From NCBI GenBank assembly GCA_964444685.1, contig CAYUIG010000001.1:1-64000 (forward strand): a stretch of DNA of 64,000 nucleotides, in the 5' to 3' direction. Below the pieces are notes generated by a model, which was not told the origin of the DNA, ran no database searches, and saw nothing but the letters and a program-made list of their open reading frames with translations. Positions 62,483 to 64,000 of the stretch are shown piece after piece. How positions within the stretch are numbered: the stretch's first letter is position 1; the number at the start of each line of letters is the position of its first letter. The DNA is from CAYUIG01 sp964444685. Its GTDB lineage: Bacteria > Gemmatimonadota > Gemmatimonadetes > Longimicrobiales > RSA9. Position numbers and translations under genes: made by a program.

Positions 62483-64000
62483 ATGCACTGCCCGCGTTGC
62501 GACTTCGAGAACCCGGCCGGGTTCCGCTTCTGCGGCTCGTGCGGATTCGCCCTGGAACCGCAGTCCGTCGCGGCGGAACCCGAGCGCCGTCAGATCACGG
62601 TAGTCTTCTGCGATCTGGTGGGATCGACGGCCCTCTCCATCCGACTCGACCCGGAGGAGCTGCGCGAAGTCGTGCGCGCGTACCAGGAAGCGGTGGCGGG
62701 CGTCATCGAGCGGTACGGCGGCTGGGTGGCGCAATACCTCGGTGACGGCATTCTCGCCTACTTCGGCTATCCCTCCGCGCTCGAGTTCGAGGCGGAGCGC
62801 GCAGTCCGTGCGGCGTTGGGCGCCGTTACCGCCGTCAAGCGGCTCGAGCTCGGCCTGCACGTTCGTGTCGGTGTGCATACGGGTGTTGTCGTCGTCGGTG
62901 AGGTGGGTGGCGGCGGCCGGCGCGAACACCTCGCGCTCGGCGATGTGCCCAATCTGGCCGCGCGCCTCCAGGGCGTCGCCGACCCGGACACGGTCGTGAT
63001 CAGTGCGGAGACGCACCGGCTCGTGAATGCGCGCTTCGAGTGCAGCGAGGCGGGTGTGCCCGCGCTGCGCGGCATCGAGCGTCAGGAGCCGGTGTATCGG
63101 GTCACGTCCGAACGGAGCGAGTTGCGTACGGCAGGTGTGCAGCGGCTCGTGGGACGGGACCGCGAGCTGGATGTGCTGCTCTCGCTGTGGGAGCGCGCAC
63201 GCACCGGGTCGGGTCAGCTCGCCATCGTCAGCGGCGACCCGGGCGTCGGCAAGTCCCATCTCGTACGCGAACTGCGCGCGCGCGCCGGCGCCACGCCGTG
63301 CGCGCAGCTCGAGTGCCGCTGCCTGCCGTACTACCAGAACACGGCATACTACCCGATCACCGAGCTGATCCGGTCGGAGGCGCGGTGCGATCCGGATCAG
63401 TCGGTCGAGCAGCGCATCGATTCGCTGGCCGGGCTGCTCGATCGCACGGGCTTCCCGCTCGAGCAGACGATGCCGCTGTTCACATCGCTGATGTCGCTTG
63501 CGCCCGACGAGCGCTGGTCGGACATCGACATGCTGCCGGAAGCGCGCAAGGCGCGCACCCGCGATGCGCTGCTCCGTCTCCTCCTCGCCCTGGCCGAGGC
63601 GCAGCCGCTCATCATCGTGGTCGAAGACATCCACTGGGCGGACCCCTCCACACTGGAGTTCCTCGCGCTGGTCGCGGAGCGGATCCGCGACGCGCGCATG
63701 CTGATGGTGCTCACCCATCGACCCGGCGACTTCGCGCCGCTCGAAACGTCCGGCGCGACCCGCGTCGCGCTCGGCAACCTGCGGCGCGACGACACGGAGG
63801 CGATCGTGCTCGCGGTCACGGGCGGCCGTCCGCTCCCCGATCTGGTGATGCGTCAGATCGTTGCCCGCACGGACGGCGTGCCGCTGTTCGTCGAGGAGCT
63901 GACACGCACGATCCTCGAGTCCGGGATGCTGCGGGAAGAGGAAGGGCAGTGGGTCATCGACGGGCCACTGCCACCGCTCGCCATCCCCAGCACGCTGCAC
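62483..64000 (+). CDS. Class III adenylate/guanylate cyclase fused to an AAA-type ATPase (3' end outside window)
   Basis: The reading frame is open from ATG 62483 to the window end, giving 506 residues. A zinc ribbon (MHCPRCDFENPAGFRFCGSC) leads to a class III cyclase domain (about 38-195) with metal-binding aspartates in VFCDLVGST and YLGDGILAYFG and HVRVGVHTGVV. Then an ATPase domain: Walker A GDPGVGKSH (about 249) and Walker B IIVVEDIHWADP (about 375). TPR-like repeats normally follow outside the window. The protein could make cyclic nucleotides under ATPase control; the class includes LuxR-like large regulators. It is divergent from the SdiA-like gene. Confidence 0.88.
   Translation, partial: MHCPRCDFENPAGFRFCGSCGFALEPQSVAAEPERRQITVVFCDLVGSTALSIRLDPEELREVVRAYQEAVAGVIERYGGWVAQYLGDGILAYFGYPSALEFEAERAVRAALGAVTAVKRLELGLHVRVGVHTGVVVVGEVGGGGRREHLALGDVPNLAARLQGVADPDTVVISAETHRLVNARFECSEAGVPALRGIERQEPVYRVTSERSELRTAGVQRLVGRDRELDVLLSLWERARTGSGQLAIVSGDPGVGKSHLVRELRARAGATPCAQLECRCLPYYQNTAYYPITELIRSEARCDPDQSVEQRIDSLAGLLDRTGFPLEQTMPLFTSLMSLAPDERWSDIDMLPEARKARTRDALLRLLLALAEAQPLIIVVEDIHWADPSTLEFLALVAERIRDARMLMVLTHRPGDFAPLETSGATRVALGNLRRDDTEAIVLAVTGGRPLPDLVMRQIVARTDGVPLFVEELTRTILESGMLREEEGQWVIDGPLPPLAIPSTLH

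Noticed and set aside
62364..64000. Long minus-strand frame continuing upstream of the SdiA-like protein
   Set aside because: This part is antisense to the cyclase-ATPase, which has intact zinc ribbon, cyclase and Walker motifs.

Overview
The window is GC-rich, densely packed bacterial DNA. Dozens of signal peptides and lipoboxes, an outer-membrane beta-barrel fused to a periplasmic domain, a small porin-like barrel and an L,D-transpeptidase show a Gram-negative (diderm) cell. The mix of secreted S9, M14, M16, M19, M23, M28 and M48 peptidases, Ig-like (Big_2) lipoproteins, a PadR plus giant FtsX-type permease pair (ADOP family) and DinB and beta-lactamase-like proteins suggests Gemmatimonadota or a relative such as Acidobacteriota. 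This is inference; no rRNA or marker gene is present. The sequence is a draft scaffold with three 100-N gaps. Two of them (5936-6035, 13478-13577) are flanked by identical 55-bp copies and are probably false breaks, because deleting 155 bp restores one reading frame in each case. The third (30587-30686) hides real sequence.

Layout. 1-2543: the end of a glycosyltransferase cluster, DinB and an AraC regulator. 2614-5114: a serine hydrolase and a beta-propeller lipoprotein. 5281-10014: a sugar-release module (GH3 with PA14, GH29 alpha-L-fucosidase, aquaporin-like channel). 10018-12409: L,D-transpeptidase, small barrel, Cys-rich copper-binding bundle, methyltransferase. 12416-17759: an envelope module of two M23 peptidase lipoproteins and two paralogous small lipoproteins. 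17826-23945: a PadR/ADOP operon, a repeat-rich intergenic island, and an ABC-2 exporter operon. 24037-30508: Ig-like HEFAH metallopeptidase, S9 peptidase, M48 protease. 30687-38442: sugar dehydrogenase (5' end lost), FAD amine oxidase, acid phosphatase, S9 peptidase, M19 dipeptidase, with repeat islands. 38563-45693: aldo/keto reductase, an active/inactive M16 pair, Fpg/Nei glycosylase, UppP. 45695-48738: S1 protease with a BsuPI-domain lipoprotein, and an AbiEi-DUF559 protein. 48986-55596: operon of NtrC-type regulator, GT87-like membrane protein, M14 peptidase and an unknown Cys-pair protein. 55804-64000: small secreted protein, CorA, M28 peptidase, an SdiA-regulated-like protein coupled to a kinase-like/BamA-type fusion, and a class III cyclase-ATPase running off the edge.

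Together the genes describe a heterotroph that breaks down external peptides and fucosylated or beta-linked glycans at its surface, with envelope remodelling functions interspersed. The least explained items are the kinase-like domain fused to an outer-membrane barrel (59055-61541), a dispersed GGGAGGC repeat family abutting stop codons, several 60-180 bp palindromic elements (one of which supplies the ribosome-binding site, start codon and leader of a dipeptidase), and a GCAYGVAATCGGAC motif repeated at exact 61-bp spacing.
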